Origin: Celeribacter arenosi | GTDB lineage: Bacteria > Pseudomonadota > Alphaproteobacteria > Rhodobacterales > Rhodobacteraceae | DNA: 64,000 nt | Direction: 5' to 3' | NCBI RefSeq assembly: GCF_039539485.1 | Contig: NZ_BAABDF010000003.1 | Span: 493,665 to 557,664 of the forward strand | Part shown: positions 16,568 through 23,654 of the stretch, piece after piece | Numbering within the stretch: the first letter of the stretch is position 1 | How the letters are laid out: the number at the start of each line of letters is the position of its first letter | The notes under the pieces: generated by a model | Database searches by the model: none | The model's input: the letters and a program-made list of their open reading frames with translations, nothing else | What the model was told of the DNA's origin: nothing | Made by a program: the position numbers and the translations under genes

Positions 16568-17508
16568 AGGGCTGCGCCGAGTTGGTCCCAGCCCTGTTCG
16601 GATGGCAGGCCGAGGCGCAGCCACGTGTCGCTATAGGGGAAGATTCGCGACCATACGTGCCCGCGTGCCAATCGGTCCTGCCATGCGCGCGCGTCATCCA
16701 CGTCGTAGAGGCGGAACAGGTCCGTACCGCCGATGAGCTTCGCGCCCTTTTGGGACATAAGGCCATCGAGACGTGTCGCGGACTCTGCCAATTTGCGGCG
16801 CGCCTGTGCGGCCCAACCGGCGTCCGAGAGTGCCGCAGTGGCGATGCCTAGCGCGGGACCGGACACGGCCCAAGGGCCCATAAGGTCCGCCAGCCGCGCG
16901 ATATGGGCGGGTGCGCCGATCGCGAATCCGAGGCGCATCCCCGCGAGACCCCAGAATTTGCCAAAGCTTTTGAGAATGATCGTGTCACCGCGTGTTGTGC
17001 GCGACATGTGGCTCTGATCGGGCGTCACATCGCAAAAGGATTCGTCGATTATGACCACATCGCCGGTCAATTCATCGCCCGACCACATGCGCCCGTCGGG
17101 GTTGTTGGGGTGTACGACGACCTGCGCGGCGGTGCTGGCCGAGGGTCTCTGTGCCACGTCCCACCCGTGCGCCTCGAAGGCTGCGGCGTGTTCATTATAG
17201 GTGGGTGTGTGGATCGCAACCTGCGCGGCGGGCCAGAGTGCGGGTAGCCGTGCGATCAGGGCCGAGGCTCCGGGTGCTGCGAGGATCGCCGCCTCGCGTG
17301 GCACGTTCCAGAATGCGCGCGCGGCCTGCAGCAACGCATCCTGCGCGCAGGCATCGGGCAGGGCGGTCCACGCCTGCGCCGGTATGTCAGGGATCGGGAA
17401 GGGGTCAGGATTGATGCCGGTCGACAGGTCAATCCAATTGTCGCGTTCTCCGCCAAATCGCGCAATCGCGGCGTCGAGCCCGCCACCATGATCGCGGTGA
17501 CGTTTCAC
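16564..17508 (-). CDS. cobC: Threonine-phosphate decarboxylase-like enzyme CobC
   Basis: A 314-residue fold-type I PLP enzyme. The lysine that binds PLP is in SFGKFWGLAGMRLGFAIG (about residues 208-225); HPNNPDGR and the early LSTGINPDPFP motif match the CobC/CobD family that makes the (R)-1-amino-2-propanol arm from L-threonine phosphate. The start is GTG 17508 (reading MKRHRDHGGG), overlapping the upstream stop as GTGA, which is typical coupling in this cluster. Its partner CobD/CbiB follows directly with a four-base overlap. Confidence 0.92.
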   Translation of the reverse strand: MKRHRDHGGGLDAAIARFGGERDNWIDLSTGINPDPFPIPDIPAQAWTALPDACAQDALLQAARAFWNVPREAAILAAPGASALIARLPALWPAAQVAIHTPTYNEHAAAFEAHGWDVAQRPSASTAAQVVVHPNNPDGRMWSGDELTGDVVIIDESFCDVTPDQSHMSRTTRGDTIILKSFGKFWGLAGMRLGFAIGAPAHIARLADLMGPWAVSGPALGIATAALSDAGWAAQARRKLAESATRLDGLMSQKGAKLIGGTDLFRLYDVDDARAWQDRLARGHVWSRIFPYSDTWLRLGLPSEQGWDQLGAAL

Positions 17509-17891
17509 TCCGCAGCCTCTGGCAGGGGCATGTGACGCGACACAAAATGGCCTTTCACGCCCTGCGGCCATTCGCGAAACGGCACCTGACCGGTCGGGGA
17601 GCCGGCGTGTCCCTGCGCGAAATCGACCAGAGCCGTGGCGTCATCGACTGTCCCGTCGAACCGTCCCAGAGAGTAGCCGATTTTGCCCGCGCCCTGCACG
17701 ATTACGTTGCAGGCGCGCTCGCACCCCATGGTGCAAGACACGCGCCTTGTGCGCAGGCCGGTGTCTTTGGCCTGTGCCTCGATCAGGTCGGCGAATGCTT
17801 CGCCATCGCTGCGCTCTGACCCGCGTTCGGCCCAGTCGGTCCGTTTGCAGGAGTCGCAGATTGTAATCCATGTGGGGGTCAAATCGGTCAT
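17505..17891 (-). CDS. DUF1636 metal/iron-sulfur binding protein of the cob cluster
   Basis: A 128-residue protein with an N-terminal CDSC motif (residues 12-15) and a later cluster SCTMGCERACNV (about 52-63). The pattern of paired cysteines in a small alpha/beta protein suggests a thioredoxin-fold 2Fe-2S ferredoxin or metal-binding protein; DUF1636 members are repeatedly found in alphaproteobacterial cobalamin clusters. It is first in the minus-strand unit DUF1636-cobC-cobD, each pair overlapping by four bases. An electron-transfer or cobalt-handling role is inferred only from context. Confidence 0.82.
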   Translation of the reverse strand: MTDLTPTWITICDSCKRTDWAERGSERSDGEAFADLIEAQAKDTGLRTRRVSCTMGCERACNVIVQGAGKIGYSLGRFDGTVDDATALVDFAQGHAGSPTGQVPFREWPQGVKGHFVSRHMPLPEAAE

Positions 17892-18053
17892 ACCCCTTGT
17901 TTTGCCTTCGCGCCTGCGAAGCGCAAGTCGAAATGACGTTGCGACGTTACGGCGATAATCGGCCCAATGGCTTAGAGGTAATTGACCATCAACACTTCGG
18001 CGTTACTTTAAACGCCAGATTGCGGCTCTGCCGCCTAATGGTTGCCGAGTCTC

Positions 18054-18416
18054 ATGACGGTTCTGATCGCAGAGAGTAACATCGAGTTAGGCCAGCTATG
18101 GCAGCGCCATCTCATGCGACAGGGGTTGCTGGTGAGTCTCGTCCACGACGAAGCCGCCGCGATTGCACATCTCGACGAACATGCGCCGACCCTGATTGTA
18201 CTCGACCTGATGCTGAACGGAAACGCGGCGTTCGCGGTGGCGGATTATGCGAGTTTCCGCCACCCCGATGCGCGGGTGATTTTCGTGACCAATTCGACCT
18301 TCTTTTCAGACGGCTCGATTTTCCAGCATCTGTCGAATGCCTGCGCGTTCCTGCCCAAGGAAGTCGACCCGGGCGATTTGTCCGCGATTGCGTCCCATTA
18401 CGTGGAAAAAGACTAA
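18054..18416 (+). CDS. Orphan single-domain response-regulator-like protein
   Basis: A 120-residue receiver-fold protein. The phosphoacceptor candidate is D51 in LIVLDLML, and the conserved lysine is in FLPKE. The acidic pair that normally binds magnesium is reduced (positions 6-7 read Ala-Glu in LIAESN), so phosphorylation may be weak. No output domain and no kinase gene is nearby. Translation from ATG 18054 gives the standard receiver N-terminus. It converges on the glutathione-transferase gene with a four-base overlap. Confidence 0.78.
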   Translation: MTVLIAESNIELGQLWQRHLMRQGLLVSLVHDEAAAIAHLDEHAPTLIVLDLMLNGNAAFAVADYASFRHPDARVIFVTNSTFFSDGSIFQHLSNACAFLPKEVDPGDLSAIASHYVEKD

Positions 18417-19387
18417 CCCCGTCCGTGCGGTGCCGAGAGATCGAGGTCCGGTGTGATCGGCACGATCCGGTTCGGGTTAATGGTGTCGTGGCTGTAATGG
18501 TAGTGGCGCACGAAATGGTCAAAGCGCACGGTCTGCGCGATGCCTTCCCATTGATAGAGCTCGCGCAGGTATCCCGAGATATTCGGGTAATCGGCGATCC
18601 GGCGCAGGTTGCATTTGAAATGCCCGTGATAAACCTTGTCGAACCGGATCAGCGTGGTGAAGAGACGCCAATCGGCCTCGGTGACCCGCTCGCCGGTGAG
18701 ATAGCGGTGGGTCGACAACACCTCTTCAATCCAGTCGAGCGACGCGAAAAGCGGCCCGATCGCTTCGTCATAGGCGGCCTGCGTGGTCGCAAAGCCCGCC
18801 ATGTAGACGCCGTTGTTCACCGTGTCGTAGACGCGTTCGTTAATGGCGTCGATTTCGGTGTGCAGGTCGGCGGGGTAGTAGTCATCGCGATTGCCTGTGA
18901 GATCGTCGAAGGCCGAGTTGAGCATGCGGATGATCTCCGCGCTTTCGTTCGACACAATGGTTTCGCGTTTCTTGTCCCACAGGATCGGCACGGTCACGCG
19001 GCCAGAGATTTTCGGGTCCGCACGCGTGTAGATTTCGCGCAGGAAGGTCGAACCATAGAGGGTGTCACCCGTCGCCCCGTCAAAGTCGGGCGAGAAGGTC
19101 CAGCCATCATTCAACATGTCCGGATGCACCGCCGAGACGGTGATCATATCTTCGAGGCCCTTGAGGGCGCGAAAGATCAGCGTGCGATGCGCCCAAGGGC
19201 AGGCGTAGGATACATAGAGGTGGTAGCGGTCGGCTTCGGCGGCAAACCCGCCTTCGCCAGTGGGGCCTGCGGACCCGTCCGGTGTGATCCAGTTGCGAAA
19301 CCCGGCCGTGGTGCGTTCAAAGCGGCCGCCGGAGCTTTTGGTGTCGTACCAGCCGGCGTTCCATTCGCCATTTTCGAGATAGCCCAT
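18413..19387 (-). CDS. yqjG: Glutathionyl-hydroquinone reductase-type glutathione S-transferase
   Basis: A 324-residue omega/Xi-class glutathione transferase. The catalytic cysteine is in the YACPWAHRTLIFRALKGL stretch (about residues 60-77), with the N-terminal glutathione domain followed by an all-helical C-terminal domain containing ANFD-like TLIRFDKVYHGHFKCN. Such enzymes reduce glutathionyl-hydroquinones by transferring glutathione to the active-site cysteine. It is a stand-alone minus-strand gene; no link to B12 synthesis is evident. Confidence 0.88.
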   Translation of the reverse strand: MGYLENGEWNAGWYDTKSSGGRFERTTAGFRNWITPDGSAGPTGEGGFAAEADRYHLYVSYACPWAHRTLIFRALKGLEDMITVSAVHPDMLNDGWTFSPDFDGATGDTLYGSTFLREIYTRADPKISGRVTVPILWDKKRETIVSNESAEIIRMLNSAFDDLTGNRDDYYPADLHTEIDAINERVYDTVNNGVYMAGFATTQAAYDEAIGPLFASLDWIEEVLSTHRYLTGERVTEADWRLFTTLIRFDKVYHGHFKCNLRRIADYPNISGYLRELYQWEGIAQTVRFDHFVRHYHYSHDTINPNRIVPITPDLDLSAPHGRG

Positions 19388-19688
19388 TGATGGCTCCTAT
19401 GCGTTGATCGTTTGACGTCATATAGAGCGCTTCATTTTCGCGCAAAACAGGCGTCAGGGCGCATCGAACCTGCGTGAGCGCACAATAAGCCCTCCGGATG
19501 TTTCCGCTAAAGCATTTGCGAGTCACCGGTGCTCTGCCTATAGAGAGCACTGACGACGCCTCAAACGATGAGGCCAGAGAGGTTGGCAGTGGCGGATTGA
19601 CCCAAATCGGGGATCACGCGCAGCATCGTCAGGACACCAGCCTCCTTTAACGTGAACTCGCCTGTTCGGCGCTAGAAAAGGAAGTGCT
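19388..19688. other. Gene-free 301-bp leader with consecutive hairpins before the corrin operon
   Basis: No coding region is supported. It holds the divergent promoters of the glutathione-transferase gene and of the corrin-ring operon. On the plus strand there are three hairpins in a row: TGCG-TGAG-CGCA at about 19470-19481; a 7-bp perfect stem GTGCTCT (19529-19535) / AGAGCAC (19544-19550); and GCCTC (19558-19562) / GAGGC (19570-19574). AAGGAAG before the ATG at 19689 is the ribosome-binding site. I do not find the B12 box or the other landmarks of a classical cobalamin riboswitch. Confidence 0.5.
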
Positions 19689-19910
19689 ATGTCCCGTGTC
19701 TTGCTCCCCCTCTTTGTCCTCGCAGCCCCTGCGGCAAATGCCCATCCCGGTCACTTGATCGAGCAGGGCGGCCACGACCACTGGATCGCCGGCATTGCCG
19801 TCGGGATCGCAATTGGTGCGGTGCTCTGGGGTGCAGTGAAGGGTCGCAAACCGGCCGCGCAGGCGGCACCGGAGTCCGAGCAAGAGGCGGGCGAGGCCCA
19901 GGAGGCTTAA
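19689..19910 (+). CDS. DUF6732-like small membrane protein
   Basis: A 73-residue protein with a signal peptide (cleavage probably after AANA, before HPGH), a His-rich mature N-terminus (HPGHLIEQGGHDHW), one transmembrane helix and an acidic tail. The HPGH start after a cleavable signal resembles HupE/UreJ-type metal permeases and DUF6732. It is the first gene of the corrin operon, four bases before cbiX, so a role in periplasmic cobalt binding is plausible but inferred. Confidence 0.7.
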   Translation: MSRVLLPLFVLAAPAANAHPGHLIEQGGHDHWIAGIAVGIAIGAVLWGAVKGRKPAAQAAPESEQEAGEAQEA

Positions 19911-19914
19911 TCCC

Positions 19915-21105
19915 ATGAAAACCGGTGTGATGATTTGCGGCCATGGCTCACGCAGTCAGGCGGCCGTGGACGAATTTGCGGTGCTCGCCGACAAACTTCC
20001 CGCGCTTTTGCCGCCCGACTGGATGGTCGACTACGGCTATCTCGAATTTGCGAACCCTGTGATCCGTGACGGGCTCGACCGGTTGCGCGAGGCGGGCTGT
20101 GATCGCATTCTCGCGGTTCCCGGCATGTTGTTTGCCGCGATGCATTCCAAGAATGACATCCCCACGGTGCTCAACACCTACGCGGCCAAACACGGGATCG
20201 AGGTCAAATATGGCCGCGAGTTGGGTGTGGATCCAAAAATGATTGCCGCCGCTGCCGCCCGCATCCGCACTGCTGTCGATGCGGCGAACGCCGAGTATGG
20301 TGAGTTGCCGCTGCACGAAACCGCTCTTGTCGTCATCGGGCGTGGCGCATCCGATCCTGACGCAAACGGCAATGTCGCAAAGATCATGCGCATGCTGTGG
20401 GAGGGCATGGGATTTGGCTGGGGGGCGGTCGGATATTCCGGTGTCACCTTCCCGCTCGTCGAGCCGTGCCTGCAACATGTCGCGCGACTTGGCTACAAAA
20501 GGGTCATCACCTTTCCGTACTTCCTGTTCACCGGCATCCTGATCGACCGCATCTACGGTTTTGCTGACCAAGTCGCCGCAGAGCATCCGGATATCCAGTT
20601 CGTCAAAGCCGGATATCTCAACGATCACGACGACGTCCTTGCCACCTTCGCCGACCGCATCCGCGAGCTGGCGGGCGATGCGCAAATTCCGAACTGTGGT
20701 ATCTGCGCCTACCGCGAACAGGTTCTCGCGACCGACGATGGCCACCACCACATCCGTGCCGAAGACCGTAATCATCCCGCCTTTGCCGATATCCCGCCGC
20801 CGACCTGTGTGCTGTGCAAATACCGCACCGCCGTTGTCGGGTTCGAGGGCGAAGTCGGCGCAGTTCAGGAAAGCCATCACCACCACGTTGAGGGGCAGGG
20901 CGCCTCCGCGCCGGGGTCGAATGTGGCCGATTGTACGCTCTGCGATACATTCTGTACGGGGCTGTGTCGTCTGCAAAAGGTCGACCACGACCACCATCAT
21001 CACGGTCATTCCCATGATCACGGGCATGACCACCATCATCATCACGCCGAATATCCCCACGCCAAACACCCGCTCGGACCGGAAAGCGCGCGGAAGGCCA
21101 AGTGA
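19915..21105 (+). CDS. cbiX: Long-form sirohydrochlorin cobaltochelatase CbiX
   Basis: A 396-residue CbiX with two chelatase-like halves and a metal-rich tail. The first half keeps the catalytic histidines (H10 in CGHGSR, and the one in FAAMHSKNDIP); the second half (FPYFLFTGILID) lacks the histidine. The C-terminal 140 residues carry cysteine pairs C261/C264, C298/C301 and C340/C343 with C347 and C351, and a His-rich run after residue 355. CbiX inserts cobalt early, into sirohydrochlorin. The cysteines could hold an iron-sulfur cluster. Its stop overlaps cobH by four bases. Confidence 0.88.
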   Translation: MKTGVMICGHGSRSQAAVDEFAVLADKLPALLPPDWMVDYGYLEFANPVIRDGLDRLREAGCDRILAVPGMLFAAMHSKNDIPTVLNTYAAKHGIEVKYGRELGVDPKMIAAAAARIRTAVDAANAEYGELPLHETALVVIGRGASDPDANGNVAKIMRMLWEGMGFGWGAVGYSGVTFPLVEPCLQHVARLGYKRVITFPYFLFTGILIDRIYGFADQVAAEHPDIQFVKAGYLNDHDDVLATFADRIRELAGDAQIPNCGICAYREQVLATDDGHHHIRAEDRNHPAFADIPPPTCVLCKYRTAVVGFEGEVGAVQESHHHHVEGQGASAPGSNVADCTLCDTFCTGLCRLQKVDHDHHHHGHSHDHGHDHHHHHAEYPHAKHPLGPESARKAK

Positions 21106-21743
21106 TGCGCCCATACGAAAAAGATCCCGCCGCGATCTATGCAGAAAGCTTTGCAACTGTGCGCCGGGAGGCCCGTCTCGACCGTTTCGGTCCGGGCATG
21201 GAGCGTCTCGCGATCCGTCTGATCCACGCATGTGGCATGGTTGAGGTCGCCGACCGCCTCGCCTATTCGCCCGATGCCTATGAGGCCGGTCACGCAGCCC
21301 TGCAATCGGGCGCGCCGATCCTGTGCGACTGTGAAATGGTCGGCGCGGGCATCATTCGCCGTTATTTGCCGGCCGACAACAAGGTCATCGTTACGCTCAA
21401 CAATGACGGCGTCCCCGAGCGGGCCAAGTCTATCGTCAATACCCGTTCTGCCGCCGCGGTCGAATTGTGGGAACCCCATGTCAAAGGTGCCGTTGTCGCC
21501 ATCGGGAACGCTCCGACTGCGCTATTCCATTTGCTCGAATTGATTGATGCAGGGTTCCCAAAGCCCGCCGTGATCCTCGGGTTTCCTGTCGGCTTTGTCG
21601 GCGCGGCTGAATCAAAGGCGGAACTGGCGGCCAATCCGCGCGGTGTGGATTTCGTCGCCCTCAAGGGGCGTCGTGGTGGCTCTGCGATCGCCTCGGCGGC
21701 GGTCAATGCGCTCGCCGTTGGGTTGCCGGAGATCGGGGAATAA
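21102..21743 (+). CDS. cobH: Precorrin-8X methylmutase
   Basis: A 213-residue CobH/CbiC protein that moves the C11 methyl to C12 to give hydrogenobyrinic acid. The catalytic histidine is in RLIHACGMVEVADRL (about residue 44). Other family stretches are ILCDCEMVGAGI and GFPVGFVGAAESK. ATG 21102 overlaps the cbiX stop. Confidence 0.94.
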   Translation: MMRPYEKDPAAIYAESFATVRREARLDRFGPGMERLAIRLIHACGMVEVADRLAYSPDAYEAGHAALQSGAPILCDCEMVGAGIIRRYLPADNKVIVTLNNDGVPERAKSIVNTRSAAAVELWEPHVKGAVVAIGNAPTALFHLLELIDAGFPKPAVILGFPVGFVGAAESKAELAANPRGVDFVALKGRRGGSAIASAAVNALAVGLPEIGE

Positions 21744-21747
21744 ATCG

Positions 21748-22941
21748 ATGGATAAATGGCTCCACATCATCGGCATTGGCGACAACGGCCTTGATAGCCT
21801 CACGCCCGCGACCCGTGCGGTGCTTGAGGATGCCGAGGTCATTTTTGGTGCCGAGCGTCACCATGCGTTGATTGCCGGGGTGAACGGCGAACGCCGCGCG
21901 TGGCCCTCTCCGTTTGATGCGTTGATTGGGGATTTGCAGGCGCTGCGTGGGCGCCGCGTAGTCGTTCTCGCGACCGGTGATCCGCTATGGTATTCGGTTG
22001 GCGCGCGGATCGGGCGCGAGATTGATCCCGGTGAAATCCTGTACCACCCGCAACTTTCGGCCTTTCAACTCGCCTCCGCGCGGATGGGATGGTCGCTGGC
22101 CGATTGCGAAACACTAACCGTTCACGGGCGCCCGCCGGAGCAGGTGATCCCCTTCCTCGCGCCCGACCAGAAGTTGATCATTTTGACAAATGGTGCTGAT
22201 AGCCCGCTGAAAGTTGCGCAGATTTTGCGCGCACGTGGGTATGGACCGTCCGAGATGAGCGTTCTCGCCCACATCGGCGGCAGCGATGAGGCGCGGTTTG
22301 ACGGCACCGCCGAGGCGTGGTCCCACGAGGTGCCGGAGTTTCATACCCTCGCAGTGCAGTGCATCGCCGAGGCGGGCGCGACGATCCTGCCGCGCTTTGG
22401 GTTGCCCGATGTGGCGTTTCTGTCGGACGGCACGATGACCAAACGCGAAGTGCGCGCCGTGACGCTGGCCAAGCTCGGACCGGTGCGTGGCGGACTGCTT
22501 TGGGACATCGGTTGTGGGGCGGGGTCGGTGGCGATTGAATGGATGCGCGCGGCCCGTGATGCGCGCGCAATTGGGATTGATAACCGCGACGACCGTCGCA
22601 ACCTCGCAGCGCAAAACGCCCTCGCACTCGGCACACCTGCGCTCAAACTGATCGATGGGCATGCGCCAGAAGCGCTCTCCGGATTGCCTGCGCCGGATGC
22701 GGTGTTCATAGGTGGGGGCCTGTCACGCGACACCTTTGTTGCCGCGTGGGACGCTCTCAAACCGCATGGCCGCCTTGTTGCGAATGCGGTCACTTTGGAG
22801 GGTGAAACGACGCTCGCCGCCTTACGCGCCGAATTTGGCGGGGACCTCGCCCGTCTTTCTGTCGCTCGCGCGACGCCCGTGGGACGTCTGTCGGGGTGGA
22901 AACCCTTTATGCCGGTGACCCAATGGAGCCTGAGTAAATGA
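21748..22941 (+). CDS. cobL: Precorrin-6Y C5,15-methyltransferase (decarboxylating), CbiE-CbiT fusion
   Basis: A 397-residue two-domain enzyme. The N-terminal part (residues 1-200) is a tetrapyrrole methylase (CbiE) opening HIIGIGDNGLDSLTPATRAVL; the C-terminal part is a class I SAM methyltransferase (CbiT) with LLWDIGCGAGSVAIEWMRA (about 249-267). Together they methylate C5 and C15 and decarboxylate the acetate at C12. I start at ATG 21748, four bases after cobH; the frame upstream overlaps cobH. Its end overlaps cobI by four bases. Confidence 0.94.
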   Translation: MDKWLHIIGIGDNGLDSLTPATRAVLEDAEVIFGAERHHALIAGVNGERRAWPSPFDALIGDLQALRGRRVVVLATGDPLWYSVGARIGREIDPGEILYHPQLSAFQLASARMGWSLADCETLTVHGRPPEQVIPFLAPDQKLIILTNGADSPLKVAQILRARGYGPSEMSVLAHIGGSDEARFDGTAEAWSHEVPEFHTLAVQCIAEAGATILPRFGLPDVAFLSDGTMTKREVRAVTLAKLGPVRGGLLWDIGCGAGSVAIEWMRAARDARAIGIDNRDDRRNLAAQNALALGTPALKLIDGHAPEALSGLPAPDAVFIGGGLSRDTFVAAWDALKPHGRLVANAVTLEGETTLAALRAEFGGDLARLSVARATPVGRLSGWKPFMPVTQWSLSK

Positions 22942-23654
22942 GCGGAACCCTTTACGGTGTTGGCCTCGGCCCTGGCGATCCCGAACTGATCACGCGCAAA
23001 GCGGCGCGGTTGATCGAAAAGGCGACCGTGATTGCCTATCCCGCGCTCGCGGGTGAAGCGTCACTGGCGCGATCCATCGCCGCCGACCTGATCCCTGAAA
23101 CGGCGCGCGAAATCGCGATGAACATCCCGATGACGGTGGATCGCGGCCCCGCGCAGGTCGCCTACGACCTCGCAGCGGTCGCTGTGCGCGCGGAACTCGA
23201 CGCCGGTCGCGATGTTGTCGTGCTCTGCGAAGGTGATCCGTTTTTCTACGGCTCCTTCATGTATCTCTACGCGCGTTTGAAGGCGGAATACGCCATTGAG
23301 GTCGTCCCTGGTGTGACCTCCATGACCGCCTGCGCCTCTGTCGCGGGGCTGCCTCTGTCGGCGCGCAATGAGGTCGTGACGATCCTGCCTGCGCCGATAT
23401 TTGCGGGCTCGGAGACCGATGGCGGTCCCGCACGCGTTCTGGAGCAGTCGGACACCGTCGTTGTGATGAAGCTCGGGCGGCATTTCGGTGTGGTGCGTGC
23501 CGCCATCGACGCGGCTGGATTGACCGACAAAGCCGTCTATATCGAACGCGCCTCAACGCCGCATGAAGTCGTGCTGCCTCTGTCGCAAGCACCTGAAAAG
23601 GCGCCGTATTTTTCCATGATTTTGATTGTAAAAGGGGCCGATCCGTGGCTGTAA
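22938..23654 (+). CDS. cobI: Precorrin-2 C20-methyltransferase
   Basis: A 238-residue tetrapyrrole methylase (CobI/CbiL). The SAM-binding glycine motif GVGLGPGDPELITRKAARLI is at the N-terminus, LCEGDPFFYGSFMYLYARL at about residues 95-113, and VPGVTSMTACASVAGLPL follows. It makes precorrin-3A. Overlaps cobL by four bases and the next gene by ten, within the corrin operon. Confidence 0.94.
   Translation: MSGTLYGVGLGPGDPELITRKAARLIEKATVIAYPALAGEASLARSIAADLIPETAREIAMNIPMTVDRGPAQVAYDLAAVAVRAELDAGRDVVVLCEGDPFFYGSFMYLYARLKAEYAIEVVPGVTSMTACASVAGLPLSARNEVVTILPAPIFAGSETDGGPARVLEQSDTVVVMKLGRHFGVVRAAIDAAGLTDKAVYIERASTPHEVVLPLSQAPEKAPYFSMILIVKGADPWL

Noticed and set aside
18098..19390. 430-codon plus-strand frame over the receiver and glutathione-transferase genes
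   Set aside because: Shadow of the well-supported minus-strand glutathione transferase and of the receiver gene in another frame.
19388..19688. Second classical cobalamin riboswitch before the corrin operon
   Set aside because: A GCCACTG occurs only on the minus strand, and the other landmarks of the riboswitch are missing, so only a generic structured leader is claimed.
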